DNA of 64,000 bases from an uncultured Bacteroidales bacterium. Lineage in GTDB: Bacteria; Bacteroidota; Bacteroidia; Bacteroidales; Muribaculaceae. Made by a program: the position numbers and the translations under genes. Positions 54,372-62,886 of this stretch are shown here, piece by piece. The first letter of the stretch is position 1, and each line of letters begins with the position of its first letter. The notes below the pieces were generated by a model. That model was given only the letters and a program-made list of their open reading frames with translations, did not search any database and was not told the DNA's origin. Location of the stretch: positions 37,891 to 101,890 of the forward strand of contig CADADP010000002.1 of assembly GCA_902786725.1 (NCBI GenBank), read 5' to 3'.

Positions 54372-56339
54372 ATGAGCAGAGAGTGGCTGAAAAGGATTGG
54401 CATGGCTCCATACGCACCCATTGTGGCGACCGTGTGGAACTGGGCGATAGTTTATGCGGTCTATAGCATTGCCCGTGTGGCATTTCTGCTTGAGAATTGG
54501 AGCCTGCTCGGTGCCGGGCAGAGCGCAGGACATCTGCTGAGCTTGATGTGCTCGGCGCTGGTGTTCGACACTTCGGCCATTGTCTATACCAACGTGTTGT
54601 GGCTACTACTGACGCTACTGCCGTGGCATGGCAAGGAGACCAGTGGCTATCACCGGTTCTGCAAGTGGTTGTGGGTAGTGGTGAACAGTGTGGCACTGGT
54701 TATTAACCTTGCCGATTCGGTATATTTTCCTTTCACACTTCGCCGCACCACCAGCACGGTGATGAACGAATTTGCCAACGAGCATAATCTGGCCGGCATT
54801 ATATGCACAGAAGTGGTCAGCCACTGGTATCTGGTGTTACTGGCCGCCATGCTGATATGGGCCATGTGGAAGCTATATTTGGAGCCCGGAAACAAACGAA
54901 GCGGAGGCATGTCGTGGTGGAAATTTGACCTAATGCTGCTGGCGGCCCTGCTTGTGGCCATTCCGCTATGCCTGGCCGGCATGCGCGGCGGCTTCTCTAC
55001 CGCCGTACGCCCCATCACCGTGAGCAACGCCAACCAATATGTTTCGCGCCCTGTGGAGGCCGCGCTGGTGCTCAACACCCCTTTCGCACTAATTCGCACC
55101 GCGGGCAAAAACGTGTTCACGGTACCGGAATATTACAAGACCGAAGCCGAAATGGCAGCCATCTACAGCCCACTGCATCAGCCCCAAGTAACCGGTCCGA
55201 TGAAACGGAAAAACGTGGTGGTATTCATCATAGAAAGCTTTGGGCGCGAATACATAGGCGCATATAATCGCCACCTCGACGGCGGACGATACAAGGGATA
55301 CACGCCATTTCTCGACAGTCTGATAAGCATTAGTCGCACCTACCGATACAGCTACTGCAACGGGCGCAAGAGCATCGACGGGATGCCGTCGATACTGTCG
55401 GGGATACCGATGTTTGTGGAGCCGTTTTTCCTCACGCCGGCCTCGATGAACCACGTGAGTGGCATAGCCGATGTGCTGTCGCGCGAAGGTTATGAGACCG
55501 CTTTCTTCCACGGAGCACAAAACGGGAGCATGGGCTTCCAGGCATTCGCCCACAGCACAGGATTTACCCACTACTTGGGGCGCACCGAGTTCAACGCCGA
55601 CAAGCGATTCCGCGGAGACAAGGACTTCGACGGCACGTGGGCCATCTGGGACGAACCGTTTTTCCAGTTCTACTGCACAAAAATGAACGAATTGCGCGAG
55701 CCGTTTATGACAGCGATATTCACCGCATCGTCTCATCACCCGTTTGAGGTTCCTGAGCAGTACCGCGATGTGTTCAAGGAAGAAGGCCTACCCATCCATA
55801 AATGCGTGCGGTACACCGACTTGGCGCTGCGACGGTTCTTTGAGAGCGCGCGGCGGCAGAGCTGGTTCGGCAACACGCTGTTTGTACTAACCAGCGACCA
55901 CACCAACATGAGCGACCACGCCGAGTATCAGACCGACCTGGGAGGCTTTTGCTCGCCCATAATCATCTACGACCCCTCGGGCGAAATCGCACCGGGAATG
56001 GACGACAAAGTGGCCCAGCAAATCGACATTATGCCCACCATACTGAGCGCGCTCAACTATGGCAAGCCCTATGTGGCCTTCGGATGCGACCTGCTCACCA
56101 CAGCGGCCGACGACACATGGGCCGTGAACTACCTCAACGGCGTGTATCAGTATGTTAAACGTGGCTACGTGCTACAGTGGGACGGAACTCGAACAAAAGC
56201 CGTGTATGCCCTGAGCGACCGGTTGATGAAGCGTAACCTGGTCGGCAAGGTGCCTCAACAAGCCCAGATGGAACGCGAGGTGAAAGCCATTATCCAGCAA
56301 TATATGGAGCGTATGACACAAGACCGATTGGTGCCGTGA
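54372..56339 (+). CDS. LTA-synthase-family (sulfatase-fold) membrane enzyme
   Basis: This 655-residue protein starts at the ATG at 54372 (an in-frame GTG lies at 54366). It has about five N-terminal helices and an extracytoplasmic sulfatase-fold domain with metal-site motifs VVVFIIESFGREYIGAYN, the nucleophile region NGRKSIDGMPSILSGIP, FHGAQNGSMGF, and the metal-binding TSDHTNMSDHA. Members transfer phosphoglycerol or phosphoethanolamine to lipids or glycans; in Bacteroidetes the acceptor is not established. It follows the AKR gene by 22 bp and may modify LPS or surface glycans. It ends just before a tRNA gene. Confidence 0.88.
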   Translation: MSREWLKRIGMAPYAPIVATVWNWAIVYAVYSIARVAFLLENWSLLGAGQSAGHLLSLMCSALVFDTSAIVYTNVLWLLLTLLPWHGKETSGYHRFCKWLWVVVNSVALVINLADSVYFPFTLRRTTSTVMNEFANEHNLAGIICTEVVSHWYLVLLAAMLIWAMWKLYLEPGNKRSGGMSWWKFDLMLLAALLVAIPLCLAGMRGGFSTAVRPITVSNANQYVSRPVEAALVLNTPFALIRTAGKNVFTVPEYYKTEAEMAAIYSPLHQPQVTGPMKRKNVVVFIIESFGREYIGAYNRHLDGGRYKGYTPFLDSLISISRTYRYSYCNGRKSIDGMPSILSGIPMFVEPFFLTPASMNHVSGIADVLSREGYETAFFHGAQNGSMGFQAFAHSTGFTHYLGRTEFNADKRFRGDKDFDGTWAIWDEPFFQFYCTKMNELREPFMTAIFTASSHHPFEVPEQYRDVFKEEGLPIHKCVRYTDLALRRFFESARRQSWFGNTLFVLTSDHTNMSDHAEYQTDLGGFCSPIIIYDPSGEIAPGMDDKVAQQIDIMPTILSALNYGKPYVAFGCDLLTTAADDTWAVNYLNGVYQYVKRGYVLQWDGTRTKAVYALSDRLMKRNLVGKVPQQAQMEREVKAIIQQYMERMTQDRLVP

Positions 56340-56407
56340 CACGGCCTCACAAGGTTTCTCAACGTGCTCTAAAAAACTTCGTTTGCGAAAAAAAAGTGTG
56401 ATAAGTG

Positions 56408-56437
56408 TTGCGATTTGCGGAAAAATCACTAACTTTG
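56408..56437 (+). promoter_or_regulatory. Promoter of the tRNA gene
   Basis: TTG (56408-56410), 19 bp, TAACTTTG (56430-56437). It places the start of transcription about 15 bp before the tRNA. Confidence 0.65.
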
Positions 56438-56459
56438 CAACGCATTTCGCGAGAATTGC

Positions 56460-56533
56460 GGTCCCTTAGCTCAGTTGGTTAGAGCATCTGACTCATAATC
56501 AGGGGGTCCTTGGTTCAAGCCCAAGAGGGACCA
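56460..56533 (+). tRNA. tRNA with CAT anticodon (Met, or Ile2 after lysidine modification)
   Basis: A 74-nt cloverleaf: acceptor GGTCCCT pairs with AGGGACC, D-arm AGCTCAGTTGGTTAGAGC, anticodon arm CTGACTCATAATCAG with CAT, and T-arm with GGTTCAAGCCC. Discriminator is A; CCA is not encoded. CAT can be elongator Met or the Ile2 tRNA decoded after lysidine modification. The GGTCCCT acceptor and GACTCATAATC loop look a little like E. coli Ile2, but I cannot decide. Confidence 0.93.
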
Positions 56534-56539
56534 CGCGCA

Positions 56540-56575
56540 GAGAGGCTTTTCGAGAGAGAAGTCTCTTTTTTATCC
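56540..56575 (+). terminator. Terminator after the tRNA gene
   Basis: An AGAGGCTT half pairs with AAGTCTCT (one G-U pair), then TTTTTT. It lies directly after the tRNA and separates it from the RM locus. Confidence 0.65.
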
Positions 56576-56693
56576 ATTAAGCCGTGATCCACCATTAAGA
56601 CATCACAAGTGATAATGCCGAGTCAGCAGATAAATCCTATTATTGCAGATGACAAAGGCAGATAACCGAGAAACGCGAATTAAGTCGTAAATA

Positions 56694-56768
56694 AAGGCTG
56701 ATTTTGGATTGAATTTACAAATCAAATCCTTATCTTTGTAATCAGATTCAGCAAGGAAAATCAGCCTT
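56694..56768. promoter_or_regulatory. Inverted repeat flanking the RM promoter
   Basis: AAGGCTGATTTT (56694-56705) and AAAATCAGCCTT (56757-56768) are perfect inverted copies 51 bp apart. The -7 box TATCTTTG (56731-56738) lies between them and a TTTG (56703-56706) overlaps the left arm, with a long 24-bp spacer. The right arm lies in the leader of the methylase gene. Distant arms around a promoter suggest DNA looping or autoregulation by a dimeric protein. Confidence 0.6.
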
Positions 56769-56800
56769 ATCATTGAGAGATTTCACTAACTACCAGATAA

Positions 56801-57769
56801 ATGTCAAATATAAAAGCAACATATAATGCAAAACCATTTATAAAATGGGTGGGAGGGAAGGGACAACTTTTGTCTCAACTCGAGACATTGCTACCTCTGG
56901 ATTTATATGGAGAAGAATTCTCTTATATTGAACCATTTGTGGGTGGTGGTGCCATGCTGTTTTTCATGTTACAAAAATTCCCAAATATCAGACGTGTTGT
57001 TATCAATGATATCAACAGCAACTTGACAAACGCTTATTGCACAATAAAAGAAGCCCCAGAGGAGCTTATCTATCGACTAAAGCATATAGAGCAAAAATAT
57101 TTGTCGATCATTTCGGAAGACAAGCGGAAAGAGTTCTACATTGAAATGCGCAGGTGCTTCAACGAAGAGCAATTAACGTGCATTGAGAAAACGGCCTTAT
57201 TGTTATTTCTTAATCGCACATGTTTTAATGGTCTATATCGCGAAAATGCAAGAGGAAAATTCAATGTGCCGTTTGGTCGCTACTTAAGTCCAACAATTTG
57301 TAACGAGTCGGTAATATATGCCGATAGCGAATTATTGAACCGCTTTAACGTACAAATACTCAACAGTGATTTCAAAGATATCTACAAACATATTGATGCT
57401 TTCGGATTTAACTTTATATACTTCGACCCACCTTATCGCCCATTGACAACGACTTCAAGCTTCAACAACTATGTTAAAGAAGGGTTTAACGATGACGACC
57501 AACTTAAACTTGCAAATTTTTGCAGGCAACTTTCTGCCAGAGACAAGGTTCTATGGATGCTGAGCAATTCAGACTGCTCATCCAAGAATCCCAGCGATAC
57601 ATTCTTTGAAGAAATCTATAGAGGCTTTGACATCCAGCGCGTATATGCCTCTCGCATGGTAAATGCCCAAGCAAACAAAAGAGGCAAATTAACAGAGCTT
57701 TTAATACGGAACTACAGAAGTAAAGCCCAAAAGCACATTTCTGAGGCACAACTTAAAATTGCACTATAA
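56801..57769 (+). CDS. Dam-type adenine DNA methyltransferase of a DpnII-like RM system
   Basis: This 322-residue D12-class N6-adenine methyltransferase has KPFIKWVGGKGQLL, motif I FVGGGAM (46-52) and motif IV DPPY (209-212). It resembles M.DpnII/Dam, which methylate the A of GATC. In this three-gene locus it should protect host DNA from the nuclease encoded next. It is AT-rich compared with the rest of the window and has no Bacteroidetes-style neighbours, which suggests horizontal gain. The next gene starts 3 bp after its stop. Confidence 0.93.
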   Translation: MSNIKATYNAKPFIKWVGGKGQLLSQLETLLPLDLYGEEFSYIEPFVGGGAMLFFMLQKFPNIRRVVINDINSNLTNAYCTIKEAPEELIYRLKHIEQKYLSIISEDKRKEFYIEMRRCFNEEQLTCIEKTALLLFLNRTCFNGLYRENARGKFNVPFGRYLSPTICNESVIYADSELLNRFNVQILNSDFKDIYKHIDAFGFNFIYFDPPYRPLTTTSSFNNYVKEGFNDDDQLKLANFCRQLSARDKVLWMLSNSDCSSKNPSDTFFEEIYRGFDIQRVYASRMVNAQANKRGKLTELLIRNYRSKAQKHISEAQLKIAL

Positions 57770-57772
57770 TTT

Positions 57773-58612
57773 ATGAGAGCTCACACAGAAGAAGAATTCA
57801 AGACTTTCATGTCCCAACTCTCCGAAACCAACGCAACGTTGGGCTACTGGACTGATTTTACGAAAGTGATAACAAACGTGGCCAGCATTGAAATTAAACT
57901 TAACACGCTCAACTATCTGCTTGGCAAGGATGACTTGCGTGCTGCTGTCACTCAACTTTGGAACAATGATAAAAGCGTGTTCAACGTCCTACAAATTCTG
58001 ATTGCCTGCCGCAAGCGTGACAAGAAGAAAGTCATCAATTCCAACTCACAATTTGTACTACTCGAAAGTTACCTAAACTCACTCGATGGAGTAATGGTAT
58101 TTATTGAGGGCTCAGGCCTCGCCAAAGTTTTTAAGGACAAGAATATCAAGAACCTCGTTGACTATGTCTTTGGTGTTGAAGTCGGCCTCGATTCTAATGC
58201 ACGCAAGAATCGTAGTGGCGATGCAATGGAAAACGCTGTAGAACTAATCATCAAAGGCAGTAGATTGAAATACCGAAAAGAAGTCTATTCAAGTGAATGG
58301 CCGGCAATAACTCAAGCGCTTGGCACTGATAAGAAGAGGTTTGACTTCGTTATCGAGACTAAAAATAAGACCTATCTCGCTGAGGTGAATTTCTATAGTG
58401 GCGGTGGGTCTAAACTCAACGAGACAGCACGTTCATTCACTGAACTTGCTCCAAAGATTAATGCTGTGAAAGGCTTTGAGTTCTTATGGGTCACAGACGG
58501 CAAGGGGTGGTATGGAGCTAAAAACAAGCTGGAGGAGGCTTATTATACAATTCCAAGTGTCTATAACCTAACAACCCTTAGTGGTTTCTTGGAGGGGATA
58601 AAAGAGCCATAA
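57773..58612 (+). CDS. DpnII-like type II restriction endonuclease
   Basis: This 279-residue protein matches the DpnII family, which cuts unmethylated GATC. The N-terminal SETNATLGYWTDFTKVI and the catalytic region RFDFVIETKNKTYLAEVNFYSG (by parts; Asp191, Glu204, Asn206) followed by GGSKLNETARSF are typical of the variant PD-(D/E)XK active site in this family. DpnII and MboI recognise GATC; that specificity is inference here. The gene lies between two methyltransferase genes, 3 bp after the first and 24 bp before the second. Confidence 0.92.
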   Translation: MRAHTEEEFKTFMSQLSETNATLGYWTDFTKVITNVASIEIKLNTLNYLLGKDDLRAAVTQLWNNDKSVFNVLQILIACRKRDKKKVINSNSQFVLLESYLNSLDGVMVFIEGSGLAKVFKDKNIKNLVDYVFGVEVGLDSNARKNRSGDAMENAVELIIKGSRLKYRKEVYSSEWPAITQALGTDKKRFDFVIETKNKTYLAEVNFYSGGGSKLNETARSFTELAPKINAVKGFEFLWVTDGKGWYGAKNKLEEAYYTIPSVYNLTTLSGFLEGIKEP

Positions 58613-58636
58613 TATTAAAAAACTTATAGATAGCCT

Positions 58637-59512
58637 ATGATACTCCCATATTACCGTTCAGCCTCCCGCGACTTCACACTCCTCAACGGAGATTGCGTTG
58701 AGCTGCTACCGCAGTTCAATTTCAAGTTCGATATGATTTTTGCTGACCCACCTTATTTCCTGTCTAACGATGGAATCAGTGTACAGGCAGGGAAAATAGT
58801 TTCGGTCAATAAAGGCGAATGGGATAGAGGGGGTACGCCGAAGCAGATAAACAACTTCAACAAGCAGTGGATAAGTCTTTGTCAAGAAAAATTGAAAGAA
58901 GATGGGACAATATGGATTTCCGGCACATACCACAACATATTTTCCGTAGCCAACTGTTTAACCGAACTTGGGTTTAAGATTCTAAATGTAGTTACCTGGG
59001 CTAAGACCAACCCTCCCCCAAACATCAGTTGCCGCTACTTTACTTATTCAACGGAGTTTATTATATGGGCTCGAAAATCAGCAAAAAAGCCGCATCACTT
59101 CAATTATGAACTGATGAAGCACTTAAATGACGACAAGCAGATGACAGATGTTTGGCGTCTGCCGGCCATTGCCCCTTGGGAGAAATCTTGCGGCAAGCAT
59201 CCAACACAAAAACCTCTGGCATTGCTTTCACGCATCATACTTGCATCAACAGATAAAAATGCCTGGATACTTGACCCATTCGCAGGAAGCAGTACAACCG
59301 GAATAGCCGCTAACCTCATTGGCCGCAGATACCTTGGCATTGAGAAAGAGGTAGAGTTTGCTGAAATGAGTCGCCGCCGCAGAGAAGAAATAAACTGTCT
59401 AAAAATATATGGTGATTTTCGCTCAAAGATAAAAGACATTTCAAAAGCGGCAGAGATAGACACACCTTTCGTTGTGTGTGAAGATGACCTAATCAGCGAC
59501 TTACCTTTTTAG
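58637..59512 (+). CDS. Second adenine methyltransferase of the RM system (DpnA-like, beta class)
   Basis: This 291-residue enzyme has the beta-class order, with motif IV DPPY first (37-40, DMIFADPPYFLSNDG) and motif I near the C-terminus (DPFAGSSTTGIAANLIGRRYLGIE). It resembles M2.DpnII (DpnA), which in pneumococcus can methylate single-stranded GATC DNA and so protects incoming transforming DNA. Two methylases plus one nuclease make this a complete DpnII-type system. In S. pneumoniae the order is M-A-B; here the nuclease gene is in the middle. Confidence 0.92.
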   Translation: MILPYYRSASRDFTLLNGDCVELLPQFNFKFDMIFADPPYFLSNDGISVQAGKIVSVNKGEWDRGGTPKQINNFNKQWISLCQEKLKEDGTIWISGTYHNIFSVANCLTELGFKILNVVTWAKTNPPPNISCRYFTYSTEFIIWARKSAKKPHHFNYELMKHLNDDKQMTDVWRLPAIAPWEKSCGKHPTQKPLALLSRIILASTDKNAWILDPFAGSSTTGIAANLIGRRYLGIEKEVEFAEMSRRRREEINCLKIYGDFRSKIKDISKAAEIDTPFVVCEDDLISDLPF

Positions 59513-59562
59513 CTATGCTATTATGTTGTAACCTTGATTATTATGCAATGTAGAAAATGACA

Positions 59563-59594
59563 TTGACAAGAGGTGTGGAGATGTAGTAACTTTG
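59563..59594 (+). promoter_or_regulatory. Orphan plus-strand promoter after the RM locus
   Basis: TTG (59563-59565), 21 bp, TAACTTTG (59587-59594). No plus-strand gene follows before the antisense L,D-transpeptidase gene. The start of the transcript has a hairpin (CGAGAA 59598-59603 / TTCTCG 59610-59615) and GAGTTCATTGACATATTG, which looks, from memory, like leaders that precede rRNA in Bacteroidales. Confidence 0.45.
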
Positions 59595-59745
59595 CAACGA
59601 GAAGAGTGGTTCTCGGAGCAGAGTTCATTGACATATTGTGATAAGCGTCAAAGGGTTAAGAGGTTGATATGCAGCGATTTCAAGTGGCGGTTCGGGGTCG
59701 GATGGTGACGGTAAGCGAGCCTGTGGGTGGTAGTCGTGGCTGTGA

Positions 59746-60351
59746 TTATGGGTGGACGGTGACTACGAGTGAGGTGTCGCAAAGGTTAAGTATCTGAATC
59801 ATGCGGTCTTGGTCGAATGCGATGCAACCGGCGGTGTATGGTTTGTTCCCCTTGCAATGGATAAAGATGGCCGCTCCGCGCTTATAAATGCACTCGCTGT
59901 TATAGTCGGTCTCGAGCCCGTAGTTATAGTCGGGTCCCATGTGATACATATCCTCACCGGTGCAGACGTGGTGTAGCGCCGCCGTATCCACAATCTGATT
60001 ATAATACTCCCTGTCGCCGCACGCGAAAATGGATGGTGTTACGCGAATATAATCGAACTTTGTGCCGGGGTTGGGCAGTATCCCGAAGGCACGCTTTGCG
60101 TGTAGGGTGCCTTGCGGCGTTTTGCGGTCGCCTTCGCGCTGCTTGCCGATGCCGTATTCGCCTATAAACACGTTGGTTACAAAAATCTGTTCACCGTTGA
60201 TAGTGAGGCGCGCTTTAGCGGAACTTCCCTCCACATCGAAGATTTCGAGCAACTGGCTCGGAGCGCTACCGCGCCGTTCCAGAACAGCCTGCGCGATGGC
60301 TATGGCGGCCACACAAAGGGCGGCGATGATTATAATTACTGGTTTTTTCAT
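59746..60351 (-). CDS. L,D-transpeptidase-family protein (YkuD fold)
   Basis: This 201-residue protein begins with a membrane anchor or signal (VIIIIAALCVAAIAIAQAV) and carries a YkuD/ErfK domain: YGIGKQREGDRKTPQGTLHAKRAFG and the catalytic block IFIHCKGNKPYTAGCIAFDQ with His and Cys. Such enzymes crosslink peptidoglycan or attach lipoproteins to it in the periplasm. The spacing between catalytic His and Cys is similar to family members. It is a single gene, convergent with the RM locus. Confidence 0.88.
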   Translation of the reverse strand: MKKPVIIIIAALCVAAIAIAQAVLERRGSAPSQLLEIFDVEGSSAKARLTINGEQIFVTNVFIGEYGIGKQREGDRKTPQGTLHAKRAFGILPNPGTKFDYIRVTPSIFACGDREYYNQIVDTAALHHVCTGEDMYHMGPDYNYGLETDYNSECIYKRGAAIFIHCKGNKPYTAGCIAFDQDRMIQILNLCDTSLVVTVHP

Positions 60352-60398
60352 GCCGTAAAGATAATGATTTTTTACAAGAAGCGAAAAATGTAGATGCG

Positions 60399-60406
60399 CA
60401 AATGTA
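60399..60406 (-). promoter_or_regulatory. -7 box of the L,D-transpeptidase gene
   Basis: A perfect TACATTTG on the minus strand, 48 bp before the start. The only nearby CAA on the plus strand gives short spacing, so the -33 box is unclear. Confidence 0.4.
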
Positions 60407-60427
60407 AGTCAAGAGTAGGCCAAAAGC

Positions 60428-60459
60428 TTTGGTGGAGTGGCGGAAAAGTGGTAAATTCG
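60428..60459 (+). promoter_or_regulatory. Promoter of the dockerin protein gene
   Basis: TTTG (60428-60431), 20 bp, TAAATTCG (60452-60459), one mismatch at -7. Leader about 35 nt. Confidence 0.55.
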
Positions 60460-60497
60460 TGGTCTGAAAACTAACCACAAATAAAAACTGACGAGAC

Positions 60498-61934
60498 ATG
60501 AGAAAGATAATATTTGCGCTGGCAATGGTTATGGGCCTGACGATGATGGCCGAAACTGTTACGTTTGACTTTGCCGGAAACGAGTTCAACCTGCCGACAA
60601 CCACCAACACCAGCGACAAGTCGAAGTGGCTGAGCGAACCTATCAGCAAGGGCGGCATCACCATCGCGCCATTCAAGGGGACTGCCACCATAGGCGCGCT
60701 TCTCTACTACAGCGAGTATAACAACACGCTGAACCTGCGGTTTTATCAGGGAAGTTGGTTCACCATCACATCCACCACAGGAGCGACGATAACGACAATA
60801 GAATTCAAGTCGAACGGTAAACTCGCTATCGACGACACCCCCGACGGAGAGTGGAGCGGCGACACGTATGAGACGTGGAACGGCGAGGCCGCAAGCGTGC
60901 GGTTCGATGTAACCGACAAGGCGCAAATCAACAGCATCACTGTGACCACCGCAGCCGGCTCCCAGTCGTGCGCCGCGCCTGATATTTACCCAAGTTACAC
61001 AAGACTGTATGAGCCAACGCTGATAGAGCTCAAGTGCCCCACCGAAGGAGCGACAATATTCTACACTACCAACGGCGACGAGCCCACAGTGGAATCAACG
61101 CCCTACTCCGCGCCGTTCCTGATAAGCGACTACACCACCGTGAAGGGCATAGCCGTGAAGGGCAACGCCACGAGCGATGTGGCGGTGAAGCAATACGAAT
61201 TTCCCGACTATGGCGTGGTGACCGACGTGAAAAGTTTTACCAATGACGACTCGGAGGGCGAGGTGAAACTTGCGTGCGAGCTCTATGCCGTGTATCATAG
61301 CGGAAAATACATGTACGCCACCGATGGCCTGGGCGGATATCTGCAAGTGTATGGCGAATTGCCGGTGAAATATGAGACCGGCGATGTGATACCGGCAGGC
61401 ATAGTGGGCACGCTGAACAACTACCGCGGCACCCCGCAGATGATACCTGTGGGTACGACGTTCAAGGCCTCGACAGGAAAACGCATAGTGCTTCCTGTGG
61501 CATCGGCCGTGAGCAACGTCACGCCCGAGTACACTAACACCTATGTGCTGGTGCGCAATGCACTGGTCACGAAACAGAAGAAGGGGAACAACTACGAGTA
61601 CTACGTGGCTGACGAGAGTGGTTCTGTGGTGATTTTCAACCGATTTAAGGAAGTAACCTTGCCCGATGAGGAAGGCCGATACGATGTGGTGGGAGTGGCC
61701 AACTACTTTGATGAAACCGTTCAGTTATACCCCATCTCCTTCAGCACGCCAGCCACACCGGGCGATGTAACCGGCAACGGAGAGGTGGACGTGACCGATG
61801 TGGTGGGCATCGCCAACACCGTGATGGGTGATGCTCCGTCTGAGTTCAATCCACTTACGGCCGACATGAATGGCGACGGGAGCATCGATGTGACCGACGT
61901 GGTGAAACTGGCCAATCGTGTGATGGGCAACTAA
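60498..61934 (+). CDS. Secreted modular protein with chitobiase-like and dockerin domains
   Basis: This 478-residue protein has a signal peptide (MRKIIFALAMVMGLTMMA), then an N-terminal beta module like that at 1-444, a chitobiase/beta-hexosaminidase C-terminal-like Ig module (about 180-235, PTEGATIFYTTNGDEPTVEST), an OB-like module (about 240-410, CELYAVYHSGKYMYATDGLGGYLQVYG) and a C-terminal dockerin-like repeat (GDVTGNGEVDVTDVVGIANTV and DMNGDGSIDVTDVVKLANRV by parts) with two calcium loops. No catalytic domain is seen. It may be a surface scaffold or binding protein; no cohesin is in the window. Confidence 0.82.
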   Translation: MRKIIFALAMVMGLTMMAETVTFDFAGNEFNLPTTTNTSDKSKWLSEPISKGGITIAPFKGTATIGALLYYSEYNNTLNLRFYQGSWFTITSTTGATITTIEFKSNGKLAIDDTPDGEWSGDTYETWNGEAASVRFDVTDKAQINSITVTTAAGSQSCAAPDIYPSYTRLYEPTLIELKCPTEGATIFYTTNGDEPTVESTPYSAPFLISDYTTVKGIAVKGNATSDVAVKQYEFPDYGVVTDVKSFTNDDSEGEVKLACELYAVYHSGKYMYATDGLGGYLQVYGELPVKYETGDVIPAGIVGTLNNYRGTPQMIPVGTTFKASTGKRIVLPVASAVSNVTPEYTNTYVLVRNALVTKQKKGNNYEYYVADESGSVVIFNRFKEVTLPDEEGRYDVVGVANYFDETVQLYPISFSTPATPGDVTGNGEVDVTDVVGIANTVMGDAPSEFNPLTADMNGDGSIDVTDVVKLANRVMGN

Positions 61935-61952
61935 ACCCACCGGCGACGCGAC

Positions 61953-62867
61953 TTAGCGAGTATTACGCGGGTGGTGCTCCAGAATCTCGCGGCGTAGCGA
62001 TGAGCGATCGATGTGGACATAGATTTCGGTGGTGGTGATACTTTCGTGTCCCAACATCTGCTGAATGGCCCTGAGATTGGCACCGCCCTCGAGCAGATGA
62101 GTGGCAAAAGAATGCCGAAGAGTGTGCGGACTGATTTGCTTGCGTATTCCGGCCACGGCACATAGGTCTTTTACGATATAGAAAATCATCACCCTCGACA
62201 ATGCCGCGCCGCGTCTGTTGAGAAACAGGATGTCTTCACAGCCGCGTTTCACAACCTGATTGTTACGCGTCTGCTCCAAGTAGAGATGAATCTGCTCGAG
62301 CGCCGTAGCCGAGATGGGCACCAGACGTTGCTTGTTTCCCTTGCCCTGCACCACGATATACTCGTCTTGCTCAAAAATTTGCGACATTCTCAGGCCCACG
62401 AGTTCCGACACCCGCAAGCCACATCCATAGAGCGTCTCGATAATGGCGCGGTTGCGCTGTCCTTCCCACTTGTTGAGGTCGATTGCGGCCACCATTGCGT
62501 CGATTTCTTGCACTGTGAGCACTTCCGGCAGATGTCGTCCCAACTGAGGCGGCTCGATGAGCAGTGTGGGATTATGCGAGACAAACCCCTGAAGTGTAAG
62601 GAACTTATAGAAGCTCTTAATGCCCGAAATCACCCGGGCCTGCGACCGCGGGCTGATGCCCAAATCGTGCAGGGCGGCCACAAAAGTTTCCACATCGGCA
62701 TCGGTGGCCGTGTCGATAGAAAGGCCGTATGTGTCGAAATATGAGACGAGTTTGTTTATGTCGTCGAGATAAGCGGCTTCGGTGTTGGCCGAGAGCCCTT
62801 TTTCCACACGCAAATATATGCGATATTGCTCCAGGGCGCTATTAACCTTTTCGCTTGATGCCGCCAT
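61953..62867 (-). CDS. xerD: Tyrosine recombinase XerD/XerC
   Basis: This 304-residue site-specific recombinase has the N-terminal SAM-like domain (LEQYRIYLRVEKGLSANTEAAYLDDI) and the catalytic residues Arg in YGCGLRVSELVGL, HxxR in SPHTLRHSFATHLLEGGAN, and Tyr in TEIYVHIDRSSLRREI. It resolves chromosome dimers at dif during division. It is read from the same strand as folA (19-bp gap) and probably belongs to the thyA-folA-xerD operon. XerC and XerD cannot be told apart for sure. Confidence 0.94.
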   Translation of the reverse strand: MAASSEKVNSALEQYRIYLRVEKGLSANTEAAYLDDINKLVSYFDTYGLSIDTATDADVETFVAALHDLGISPRSQARVISGIKSFYKFLTLQGFVSHNPTLLIEPPQLGRHLPEVLTVQEIDAMVAAIDLNKWEGQRNRAIIETLYGCGLRVSELVGLRMSQIFEQDEYIVVQGKGNKQRLVPISATALEQIHLYLEQTRNNQVVKRGCEDILFLNRRGAALSRVMIFYIVKDLCAVAGIRKQISPHTLRHSFATHLLEGGANLRAIQQMLGHESITTTEIYVHIDRSSLRREILEHHPRNTR

Positions 62868-62886
62868 AGCTGAAATTAAATATTAC

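Noticed and set aside
56520-59700. tRNA attachment site of a genomic island
   Set aside because: No copy of the tRNA 3' end and no integrase were found around the RM locus.
61953-62867. Tyrosine recombinase as integrase of a mobile element
   Set aside because: Length and motifs match housekeeping XerD/XerC and it lies in an operon with folA and thyA; no direct repeats or cargo genes are seen.
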